Position numbers and translations under genes: made by a program. A DNA stretch of 64,000 nt from Roseofilum casamattae BLCC-M143 (GTDB taxonomy: Bacteria; Cyanobacteriota; Cyanobacteriia; Cyanobacteriales; Desertifilaceae). The stretch spans positions 124,001 through 188,000 of the forward strand of contig NZ_JAQOSQ010000001.1 in NCBI RefSeq assembly GCF_030068455.1, written 5' to 3'. A model generated the notes under the pieces. The model saw only the letters and a program-made list of their open reading frames with translations. It did not search any database and was not told where the DNA came from. The stretch's first letter is position 1. Every line of letters begins with the position of its first letter. Below, piece after piece: positions 9,897-16,764 of the stretch.

Positions 9897-10610
9897 CTAT
9901 TCTCTTTCTCCTACCCGATGCAAAGCACTCTCCGCTGCTTGCTTTTCCGCTTCCTTTTTCCGGCGACCTTGTCCTTCACCATACTTGGTCTCATTCACCC
10001 AAACTTCAACCACAAAAACTTTATCATGATCGGCTCCCGACTCGCCGATTAATTTATAAACTGGGATTTGTTGATGGTGTTTGAGGGCCCATTGTTGAAA
10101 CTGACCTTTACTATCAATTAACGTCGCGTCGGAATCTTCTGTGACTGAAGACATCAAGCGATCGGCAATTTCCGTGAATAAACGATGGACAAATTGCCTG
10201 ACTTTAACTACTCCCGCATCTAAATAATATGCCGCAATAATGGCCTCAAATGTATCGCTCAATAAAGATGGATTTTCTTGCGCATTGGTTTGCATTGCTC
10301 CTTTTCCCAAGCGAATGAGATCGGCAACTCCTAATTCGCGAGCAAGTTCGGATAACTGGGTTTCATCAACTAATTTCGCGCGCAAACGAGTCATCTGCGC
10401 TTCGGTAATATTCTCGGAATTACCATAGCGTTTATAGATTAATTCGCCCACTAAAAATCCTAAAATTGCATCTCCCAAAAACTCTAATTGTTCGTTATGT
10501 CCGGAAGCGTGGGGATGCTCGTTAATATAGGAGCGGTGAGTGAGCGCGCGCAGCCATAGTTCTTCATCTTTGAGCGTTGGTAGTTCGAGGGGTTGAGGAG
10601 CGCGAGGCAT
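9897..10610 (-). CDS. rnc: Ribonuclease III
   Basis: A 237-residue double-stranded RNA endonuclease that processes rRNA precursors and mRNAs. The signature NEQLEFLGDAIL lies near residue 40. The second acidic cluster DTFEAIIAAYYLD near 120 supplies the remaining metal-binding residues. A C-terminal dsRNA-binding domain covers about residues 165-235 and ends GRRKKEAEKQAAESAL. Length and order are normal. It starts 21 bases after the stop of the upstream gene on the same strand (10632-11198), so the two probably form an operon. Cyanobacteria often have more than one RNase III-like gene, but this is the full catalytic plus dsRBD form. Confidence 0.95.
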   Translation of the reverse strand: MPRAPQPLELPTLKDEELWLRALTHRSYINEHPHASGHNEQLEFLGDAILGFLVGELIYKRYGNSENITEAQMTRLRAKLVDETQLSELARELGVADLIRLGKGAMQTNAQENPSLLSDTFEAIIAAYYLDAGVVKVRQFVHRLFTEIADRLMSSVTEDSDATLIDSKGQFQQWALKHHQQIPVYKLIGESGADHDKVFVVEVWVNETKYGEGQGRRKKEAEKQAAESALHRVGERE

Positions 10611-10631
10611 GATAGTTATAGAGAGGTCTAG

Positions 10632-11198
10632 CTAGTTGGCAATTTCAGTCAGTTCGATCACTCGTCCTTGCAGATCTTTGACTAAAAAGTTGAGGGGTTT
10701 ATCGCGGCGAATTTTGTTTTTCACGGCTCGTAATTGCACCCGCATTAAGACTTGTTCGAGACAGTCGCGATCGAAGCAGACATGGCGCTGGCGATCGTTA
10801 TGTCCTAAACTGGCTCCAGAGATCACGTGTAGTTGGGTATTTTTTTTCAGTTGATACCACAATCCTTCCGGTATTTCTTTTTGCACGGCTTGCGTCATTC
10901 CTGGGGAAAGGTAAAGGGGATCGATGCCTGTAGTGCCTAGAGTTTGCTCGTAGTTGTAGTAGTAGTGCAGGGGAACATCCGCTTCCGGCAGCGCGAGCAA
11001 ATCTTCGTATAATTGTCGAGCAATACTGAGATCGGAGACCATAATGGTATAAACTTTCGGAGCGCTACTGAGGAACATCCACATGGCTCCAGCATAGGCC
11101 ATCAATAACATGACCATGATTCCTTGCGTAGACATTACGGAATCGATGGGTAAGAAGGAAAACAAGGAACCAATTAGGGGAAAAGTAACGCTTGTCAT
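10632..11198 (-). CDS. Membrane-anchored protein with a possible glyoxalase/VOC-like domain
   Basis: A 188-residue protein. A hydrophobic segment at about residues 25-43 (MVMLLMAYAGAMWMF) is followed by a soluble domain starting YTIMVSDLSIARQLYEDLL. The pattern of a strand then a helix with ARQLYEDLLALP is what glyoxalase/bleomycin-resistance (VOC) domains show at their N-terminus. The usual metal ligands are not obvious, so enzyme activity is uncertain. I think it is a conserved cyanobacterial protein, but I cannot name it. It sits 21 bases upstream of rnc on the same strand, which suggests a shared transcript rather than a shared function. Confidence 0.6.
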   Translation of the reverse strand: MTSVTFPLIGSLFSFLPIDSVMSTQGIMVMLLMAYAGAMWMFLSSAPKVYTIMVSDLSIARQLYEDLLALPEADVPLHYYYNYEQTLGTTGIDPLYLSPGMTQAVQKEIPEGLWYQLKKNTQLHVISGASLGHNDRQRHVCFDRDCLEQVLMRVQLRAVKNKIRRDKPLNFLVKDLQGRVIELTEIAN

Positions 11199-11363
11199 AA
11201 ATGGTTGATTTACGATTGTGAACTCAACAACTATAGAGAGGATCTCTAGACTAAATTAATCTAGGATAGCGGAGTAGATGGGAGAAGATGGAACGAGTCC
11301 GCCATGGGATGTCTATAATGTCCATTATTTTAGCAAGGTTCAGTTGAACGGGAGTTAAATCCG

Positions 11364-12158
11364 GTGTGGTTAGCATTAGTGATGGGAAATTCTCGGTTTC
11401 ACTGGGGATTGTGCGATCGCCGCTCCCTCCTCTATCGTTGGGATACTCCCCATCTATCCCCATCTGAAATCGATCGCATTGCTTCAGACTGGGATAAGGG
11501 AACGGTTCCAGAGTTTCTCTTACAAGAACTAGCCTTAAATCATCATCTTTCTACAGTAACTTTAGCAACTCTTCCTCTCGTTCTTTCCTCCGTCGTTCCC
11601 GCACTCACACCACTCTGGACGAAGTATTCCCAGACTCGTATCCTGACACTTGCCGATCTTCCTTTAAACAATACTTATCTCACTCTAGGTATCGATCGCG
11701 CTCTAGCTGTCGTCGGTGCTGGAGAGCATTGGGGATGGCCGGTTTTGGTTATCGATGGGGGAACCGCACTGACGCTGACTGGCGCCGATCGCGATCGCAA
11801 CTTAGTAGGTGGAGCCATTTTACCCGGTTTAGGGCTGCAAATTCGCGCTCTAGCAAGTCAAACCGGCGCTTTACCTCAAATTAGTCTCTCGCAGCCTCTG
11901 CCGCCGCGCTGGAGCCAAAATACGGAAGATGCGATCGCCAGCGGAATTTGGTACGTTTTGTTATCCGGTCTCCAGGACTTTATCCAAAATTGGCACGAGA
12001 GCTATCCCGATTCTGCCATTATTTTTACCGGAGGCGATGGGGAAATCTTGCACGAGAGAGTCCAACAGGCTTATCCTCAACTGAGTTCTTATCTGCACTG
12101 CGATCGCGATCTCGTCTTTCGCGGCTATTTGGCCCTACATGACTTAGAAATAATTTAA
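11364..12158 (+). CDS. coaX: Type III pantothenate kinase
   Basis: A 264-residue enzyme catalysing the first step of coenzyme A synthesis, ATP-dependent phosphorylation of pantothenate. The fold is of the ASKHA type. The phosphate-binding N-terminus is GNSRFHWG rather than the DIGNT of most CoaX, a form I recall from cyanobacterial members. GIDRALAVVGA near residue 113 holds the catalytic Asp, VLVIDGGTALTLT near 132 is the second nucleotide motif, and GGAILPGLGLQ follows. Type III enzymes need a monovalent cation and are not feedback-inhibited by CoA. The start codon is GTG. An alternative ATG six codons later would delete the first strand, so GTG is preferred. Confidence 0.88.
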   Translation: MWLALVMGNSRFHWGLCDRRSLLYRWDTPHLSPSEIDRIASDWDKGTVPEFLLQELALNHHLSTVTLATLPLVLSSVVPALTPLWTKYSQTRILTLADLPLNNTYLTLGIDRALAVVGAGEHWGWPVLVIDGGTALTLTGADRDRNLVGGAILPGLGLQIRALASQTGALPQISLSQPLPPRWSQNTEDAIASGIWYVLLSGLQDFIQNWHESYPDSAIIFTGGDGEILHERVQQAYPQLSSYLHCDRDLVFRGYLALHDLEII

Positions 12159-12232
12159 CCTCTATTGTGAATAAGAAGTGGATGGTTTCCCGACCTATTC
12201 CGATCTCGAATAAGCCAAGTTTTGCTCGAGGC

Positions 12233-12264
12233 TTGACTCTCCCGTCAGGCAGAGAGTTTATGCT
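12233..12264 (+). promoter_or_regulatory. MerR-type promoter/operator upstream of the multicopper oxidase
   Basis: A -35 TTGACT (12233-12238) and a -10 TATGCT (12259-12264) are separated by 20 bases, longer than the 17 optimal for sigma-70 and typical of promoters remodelled by MerR-family activators. Between them lies the dyad ACTCTC (12236-12241) - 10 bases - GAGAGT (12252-12257). The site at 13751-13782 has the same -35, the same dyad and the same spacing. A metal-responsive MerR regulator (CueR- or CoaR-like) is the inferred ligand. No such regulator gene is in the window. Confidence 0.6.
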
Positions 12265-12329
12265 AATAAAGTGACCAAATCTTACAGACAAAATACGAAC
12301 TGAGAAGTCTCGACTCAGAGATTAAGATT

Positions 12330-13754
12330 ATGGGCTTCAATCGCCGCCAACTTTTAGTTATTGGAATGGCAAGCTTGGGAACCACTTGGGCAAGCCATCG
12401 AGTTTTTCGTCCTCGTATGTTCTCTAGCGAAAAAAATGAGAGCAGCGCTCCAGTGTATCGCAGCCAAGACGGAAGATTAGAAGTGGCACTCACAGCGAGC
12501 GATCGCCGAATTCGACTCGGCAATAAATCTGCCCGGTTAATGACCTATAATCAACAGCTTCCCGGTCCTCGTTTAGAAGTGAAACCTGGCGATCGAGTTC
12601 GGATTCACTTCACTAATTATCTCAACGAAGCCACGAATCTTCATTACCATGGGTTGCATATTCCTATTTCTGGAAATGGAGATAACGTCTTTCTCCAAAT
12701 TCGGGAAAATGAAACATTCACTTACGATTTTCAGATTCCCAGCAACCATCGTGCTGGATTATTTTGGTATCATCCCCATCATCATGGCTTAGTTGCGAAA
12801 CAACTCTTTGCTGGACTTGCCGGACTGTTTGTCGTGCGCGGAGAACTCGATCGCATTCCCGAAATAAAAGACGCTGACGAACAGTTTTTAGTCTTACAAG
12901 ATTTTGGATTAGATGAAAAAGGAAATCGATTAGACGATCGCGATCTTTCGATAATGACCGGACGAGAAGGAAATGCGATCGCAGTTAACGGACTGCAAAA
13001 TCCTACCTTAACCATTCCTGCGGGTAAACTATTGCGTTTGCGAATTTTGAATGCTTCTCCCTCGCGCTTTTATCGCTTGGCACTAGAAGAGCATTCCTTT
13101 CATCTCATCGCAACAGATGGAGGAGCGTTATCGAAACCCATCGCTTGCGAAGAGATCTTACTGTCTCCAGGAGAACGAGCCGATGTTTTAGTGCAAGGAA
13201 ATCGAGAACCGGGACAATATCGCCTGTTGAATTTACCCTACGAACGAATTAGAATGGGCATGATGGGAAGTGGCGATCGCAACTCGTCTTCAGTTCTGGC
13301 AACAGTTAGTTATGCCACCTCCAGCCATCCTCTTTTGCCTCAGCAACTTATTCCCATCGAACCATTACCCGAACCTAAATTTACTCGCCAGTTTATCCTC
13401 AATCATGGCATGAGTTCCTCGCGAGGAATGTCTTTTCTAATTAACCGTCAATCCTACGATCCAGAACGTATCGATACTGCCGTGAAATTAGATACCGTTG
13501 AAGATTGGGAGTTGCAGAATACCGGAATTATGGATCATCCCTTTCACGTTCATGGAAATTCGTTTCAAATCTTAAGCCGAAACGGCATATCCGAACCTTA
13601 TTTATCTTGGAAAGATGTGGTCTTAGTCAAACCTGGAGAAACAGTAAAGATTCGCCTGAAATTTCGTGATTTTACCGGAAAAGCCGTCTATCATTGCCAT
13701 GTTTTAGACCATGAAGATTTAGGCATGATGGGCAATTTACAAATTGGGGCTTGA
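12330..13754 (+). CDS. Multicopper oxidase with Tat-type signal
   Basis: A 474-residue exported oxidase, probably acting on Cu(I) or phenolic substrates in the periplasm. The N-terminus has a twin-arginine pattern (NRRQLLVIG) and a hydrophobic stretch. The four copper-ligand blocks are present: HYHGLHI near residue 108, WYHPHHHG near 149, HPFHVHG near 403, and HCHVLDHEDLGM near 457, which includes the type 1 Cys, its His and a Met axial ligand. The Met-rich helix of CueO is absent. With DUF411 and CopA downstream, a copper-detoxification role is likely. The MerR-type promoter lies 66 bases upstream of the ATG. Its stop codon overlaps the next operator. Confidence 0.92.
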   Translation: MGFNRRQLLVIGMASLGTTWASHRVFRPRMFSSEKNESSAPVYRSQDGRLEVALTASDRRIRLGNKSARLMTYNQQLPGPRLEVKPGDRVRIHFTNYLNEATNLHYHGLHIPISGNGDNVFLQIRENETFTYDFQIPSNHRAGLFWYHPHHHGLVAKQLFAGLAGLFVVRGELDRIPEIKDADEQFLVLQDFGLDEKGNRLDDRDLSIMTGREGNAIAVNGLQNPTLTIPAGKLLRLRILNASPSRFYRLALEEHSFHLIATDGGALSKPIACEEILLSPGERADVLVQGNREPGQYRLLNLPYERIRMGMMGSGDRNSSSVLATVSYATSSHPLLPQQLIPIEPLPEPKFTRQFILNHGMSSSRGMSFLINRQSYDPERIDTAVKLDTVEDWELQNTGIMDHPFHVHGNSFQILSRNGISEPYLSWKDVVLVKPGETVKIRLKFRDFTGKAVYHCHVLDHEDLGMMGNLQIGA

Positions 13755-13782
13755 CTCTCCATCAAGCTAGAGAGTGTACGGT
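13751..13782 (+). promoter_or_regulatory. Second MerR-type promoter/operator, upstream of DUF411-copA
   Basis: TTGACT (13751-13756), a 20-base spacer and TACGGT (13777-13782), with the dyad ACTCTC (13754-13759) - 10 bases - GAGAGT (13770-13775). The site repeats the architecture of 12233-12264. It overlaps the last codons and the TGA of the multicopper oxidase, so DUF411 and copA can be transcribed from their own inducible promoter as well as by read-through. The long spacer and central dyad are the evidence for MerR-family control. The inducing metal is inferred from the genes to be copper. Confidence 0.6.
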
Positions 13783-13846
13783 GGGATTAAAGCAATGAGT
13801 CGCATCATCGGCCAACTGCTGCAATACCCTATCCCCGCACAGCATC

Positions 13847-14389
13847 ATGAAGGAAAACTTTAGCTTACACCGAAAAAAAATAGCGATCGCCGGTATTAGT
13901 CTTGCCGTTATCTTAACCGCTACCTATGGGTTGACAAACCGTAACGCTCCCGATCCAGTCGCAGCAGAGATCGCCCCGGTTTCCGTCGCCACTGTTAGCG
14001 ATAGTCAGTTAAAAATGACGATCTATCGCACCCCAACCTGTGGCTGTTGTGAAGGATGGATGCAGCACATGGAAGAGCAGAATTTTGAAGTAAGCGATCG
14101 CATTCTTTCCAACGACGAAATCGACAGTATTCGCGAGCAACATAACTTACCCAAATCTCTTTCCTCTTGCCATACTGCTGTCATTAATGGCTACTTAGTA
14201 GAAGGACACGTTCCCGCTGCTGATGTGAAACAATTAATTGCGCAAAAGCCCGATATCGCTGGCATTGCCGTACCGGGAATGCCTATTGGAACTCCAGGTA
14301 TGGAAATAGGCGATCGCAAGGAATCTTTCGAGGTTTTAGGATTTACGTCTGAGGGGAAAATTTCTACGTTTAATTCCTACACCTATTAG
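13847..14389 (+). CDS. Exported DUF411 protein (metal-binding, copper-locus associated)
   Basis: A 180-residue protein. Residues 1-40 are a signal peptide or N-terminal anchor (IAIAGISLAVILTATYG). The DUF411 domain begins near residue 55 with TIYRTPTCGCCEGW, a CxCC thiol cluster like a thioredoxin-fold metal site. Later come CHTAVINGYLVEGHVPA and PGMPIGTPGME, both characteristic of the family. Family members are repeatedly found beside copper or heavy-metal resistance genes, and the neighbours here agree. A periplasmic copper-binding or delivery role is inferred, not proven. copA starts 26 bases after its stop, so the two form an operon. Confidence 0.87.
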   Translation: MKENFSLHRKKIAIAGISLAVILTATYGLTNRNAPDPVAAEIAPVSVATVSDSQLKMTIYRTPTCGCCEGWMQHMEEQNFEVSDRILSNDEIDSIREQHNLPKSLSSCHTAVINGYLVEGHVPAADVKQLIAQKPDIAGIAVPGMPIGTPGMEIGDRKESFEVLGFTSEGKISTFNSYTY

Positions 14390-14415
14390 AGATAAAATCT
14401 TTCCAGGTATGAGTC

Positions 14416-16662
14416 ATGGAACAAGCAATATTTAAACTAGAAGGTATGAGCTGTGCCGCTTGCGCCAGCGCTGTCGAACGACTGATTAATCGCGTTTCTG
14501 GAGTGAGCGAGTGTCAGGTTAATTTTAGTTTAGAAGAAGCAACAGTACGCTACAATCCAGCAGAAACAACGATCGCAACAATTGAAGCTAAAGTCGCGGG
14601 TGGCGGCTTTCATGCTTCCTTGATTCCAGAGGAAATATCGGCGACAGAATATCCCGAGGAAAGCGATCGCAATCCAGCAAATCTAGCCTTACAGAAAAAA
14701 GTATTTTTTGCCGCGATCGCCAGTAGTTTCCTAGTCATCGGTTCACTGCCAATGATGACGGGTTTATCCATTCCTTTCATTCCCATGTGGCTGCATAATG
14801 TTTGGGTGCAATTTATCTTCGCAACTCCCATTCAATTTTGGTGCGGATTGCAGTTTTATGGGAATGCCTGGAAAGCTTTAAAACAAAGAACGGCAACCAT
14901 GGATACCTTAATTGCGTTGGGAACTAGCGTGGCTTATGGCTATTCTTTAGTTGTTTCGCTCTTTCCCAGTATTTTAGGCGATCGCACCTCCCATATTGAA
15001 GTTTATTACGAAGCTTCCGTTGTCATTATCACCTTGGTTCTCGTCGGACGACTATTAGAAGAACGAGCGAAAAAACAAACCTCAGCCGCCATTTATCAAT
15101 TAATAGGATTGCAACCAAAAATGGCTTGCGTTCTGCGCAATGGAGCAGAAGAGCAGATTTCCATCGAACGAGTCAAAATCGGAGATATTGTCTTAGTTCG
15201 TCCCGGTGAAAAAATTCCCATCGACGGGGAAGTGATTCGAGGAGAATCTACCGTGGATGAATCTATGGTAACCGGGGAAAGTATTGGAGTGCAGAAAGGA
15301 AAAGGAGATGAGGCGATCGCCGCTACAATAAATCAAACCGGTTCCTTGCAGATTCGTACCACTCGCATTGGCAACAATACGCTTTTAGCCCAAATTATTC
15401 AACTGGTGCGGGATGCACAACGCTCGAAAGCACCGATCCAACGATTAGCCGATCGCATTACTCATTGGTTTGTCCCAACAGTGATGGCGATCGCATGTTT
15501 AACTCTGCTACTCTGGATAACCCTCACCGGAAACATCACCCTCGCCTTACTCTGCGCCGTCGGAGTCCTGATTATTGCCTGTCCTTGCGCCTTGGGGTTA
15601 GCAACTCCCACCTCCGTCATGGTAGGGACGGGGAAAGGCGCGGAATACGGCATTTTGATTAAAGGGGGCGAAAGTCTGGAACTGGCTCATTCCTTGCAAA
15701 CCATTGTTCTGGATAAAACCGGTACTCTCACTCAAGGCAAACCCACCGTCACCGATTTTATTACCGTTCGCGGAACTGCCGACGAGTTGCACCTATTGCA
15801 ATATGCTGCTGCTGTGGAGCGCTATTCCGAACATCCCCTCGCCGAGGCAGTGGTGCGCTACGGGCGATCGCAAGAACTTGAAATCTTGGAAGCGCAAGAG
15901 TTTCAGGCAGTTGTGGGTAGCGGCGTTACCGGAACCGTCGCTCGTCGTCAAGTCCGCATCGGCACTCGTCGCTGGATGGAAGAGTTGGGGATGGACGCTG
16001 GAGAGTTGCAATCTCGCGCTACGGAGTTAGAAGCTTTGGGAAAAACCGTGATTTGGATCGCAGTTGATGGCACAATTGCGGGCATTATGGGAATCTCCGA
16101 TGCCTTAAAACCTTCCTCCGCGCCAGTAGTTTCGCAATTGCAACGGATGGGTTTGGAGGTAGTCATGCTCACCGGCGATAACCGGTTTACGGCTCAATCT
16201 ATTGCCCGAGAAGTGGGTATTACTAGGGTGTTGGCAGAGGTACGTCCCGATCGCAAAGCGGAGACCATTCGGCAACTGCAAGCAGAAGGAAAGCGAGTGG
16301 CCATGGTGGGAGACGGGATTAATGATGCTCCCGCACTGGCACAAGCCGATTTGGGAATGGCCATTGGAACGGGAACGGATGTGGCGATCGCCGCCAGCGA
16401 TATTACCCTGATCTCCGGCGATCTGCAAGGCATTCTGACTGCGATCGAACTCTCCCGCGCCACCATCGGAAATATTCGGCAAAATCTGTTCTTTGCGTTT
16501 ATTTATAATAGTTTCGGAATTGCGATCGCCACCGGTATTTTCTTCCCAATTTTTGGCTGGTTGCTCAATCCCGTTCTTGCCGGTGCTGCCATGGCATTGA
16601 GTTCGGTTTCCGTGGTGACGAATGCTCTGCGGTTGCGCCACTTTCACCCAAAATCAATCTAA
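14416..16662 (+). CDS. copA: Copper-translocating P1B-type ATPase
   Basis: A 748-residue membrane pump. One N-terminal heavy-metal-associated domain has GMSCAACAS (CxxC near residue 14). Eight membrane segments are expected. The A-domain has VTGES. TM6 carries the Cu(I) motif CPC near 388. The phosphorylation site DKTGTLT is near 433, followed by SEHPLAEA with the P1B His-Pro pair and [10 protein letters not shown] near 632. CPC, the C-terminal metal motifs and linkage to an oxidase and DUF411 indicate Cu(I) export. Cyanobacterial paralogues CtaA and PacS instead move copper in for thylakoids, and sequence alone does not fully separate them. The copper gene block ends here. Confidence 0.92.
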   Translation: MEQAIFKLEGMSCAACASAVERLINRVSGVSECQVNFSLEEATVRYNPAETTIATIEAKVAGGGFHASLIPEEISATEYPEESDRNPANLALQKKVFFAAIASSFLVIGSLPMMTGLSIPFIPMWLHNVWVQFIFATPIQFWCGLQFYGNAWKALKQRTATMDTLIALGTSVAYGYSLVVSLFPSILGDRTSHIEVYYEASVVIITLVLVGRLLEERAKKQTSAAIYQLIGLQPKMACVLRNGAEEQISIERVKIGDIVLVRPGEKIPIDGEVIRGESTVDESMVTGESIGVQKGKGDEAIAATINQTGSLQIRTTRIGNNTLLAQIIQLVRDAQRSKAPIQRLADRITHWFVPTVMAIACLTLLLWITLTGNITLALLCAVGVLIIACPCALGLATPTSVMVGTGKGAEYGILIKGGESLELAHSLQTIVLDKTGTLTQGKPTVTDFITVRGTADELHLLQYAAAVERYSEHPLAEAVVRYGRSQELEILEAQEFQAVVGSGVTGTVARRQVRIGTRRWMEELGMDAGELQSRATELEALGKTVIWIAVDGTIAGIMGISDALKPSSAPVVSQLQRMGLEVVMLTGDNRFTAQSIAREVGITRVLAEVRPDRKAETIRQLQAEGKRVAMVGDGINDAPALAQADLGMAIGTGTDVAIAASDITLISGDLQGILTAIELSRATIGNIRQNLFFAFIYNSFGIAIATGIFFPIFGWLLNPVLAGAAMALSSVSVVTNALRLRHFHPKSI

Positions 16663-16694
16663 GGTTGAAGAAACCAGGTTTTTCGCTAAACCCA

Positions 16695-16722
16695 GTAGAG
16701 ACAAGGCATGCCTTGTCTCTAC
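16695..16722. repeat. Perfect 28-bp palindrome between copA and the Ca2+ ATPase
   Basis: GTAGAGACAAGGCA is followed immediately by its exact reverse complement. It sits between two convergent genes (copA ends at 16662, the Ca2+ ATPase stop is at 16765), where it could terminate both. I know the GTAGAGAC palindrome as a dispersed repeat of cyanobacterial genomes. A poly-T tail is lacking, so termination is inferred from position only. Confidence 0.6.
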
Positions 16723-16764
16723 GGCAGAGAAAACTTGAAAGAAACTGGTGTTCTAGCTCCAGAG

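Noticed and set aside
13796-13864. A 22-codon frame between the multicopper oxidase and DUF411
   Set aside because: It overlaps the DUF411 start, is very short and has no family character; it could at most be a leader peptide.
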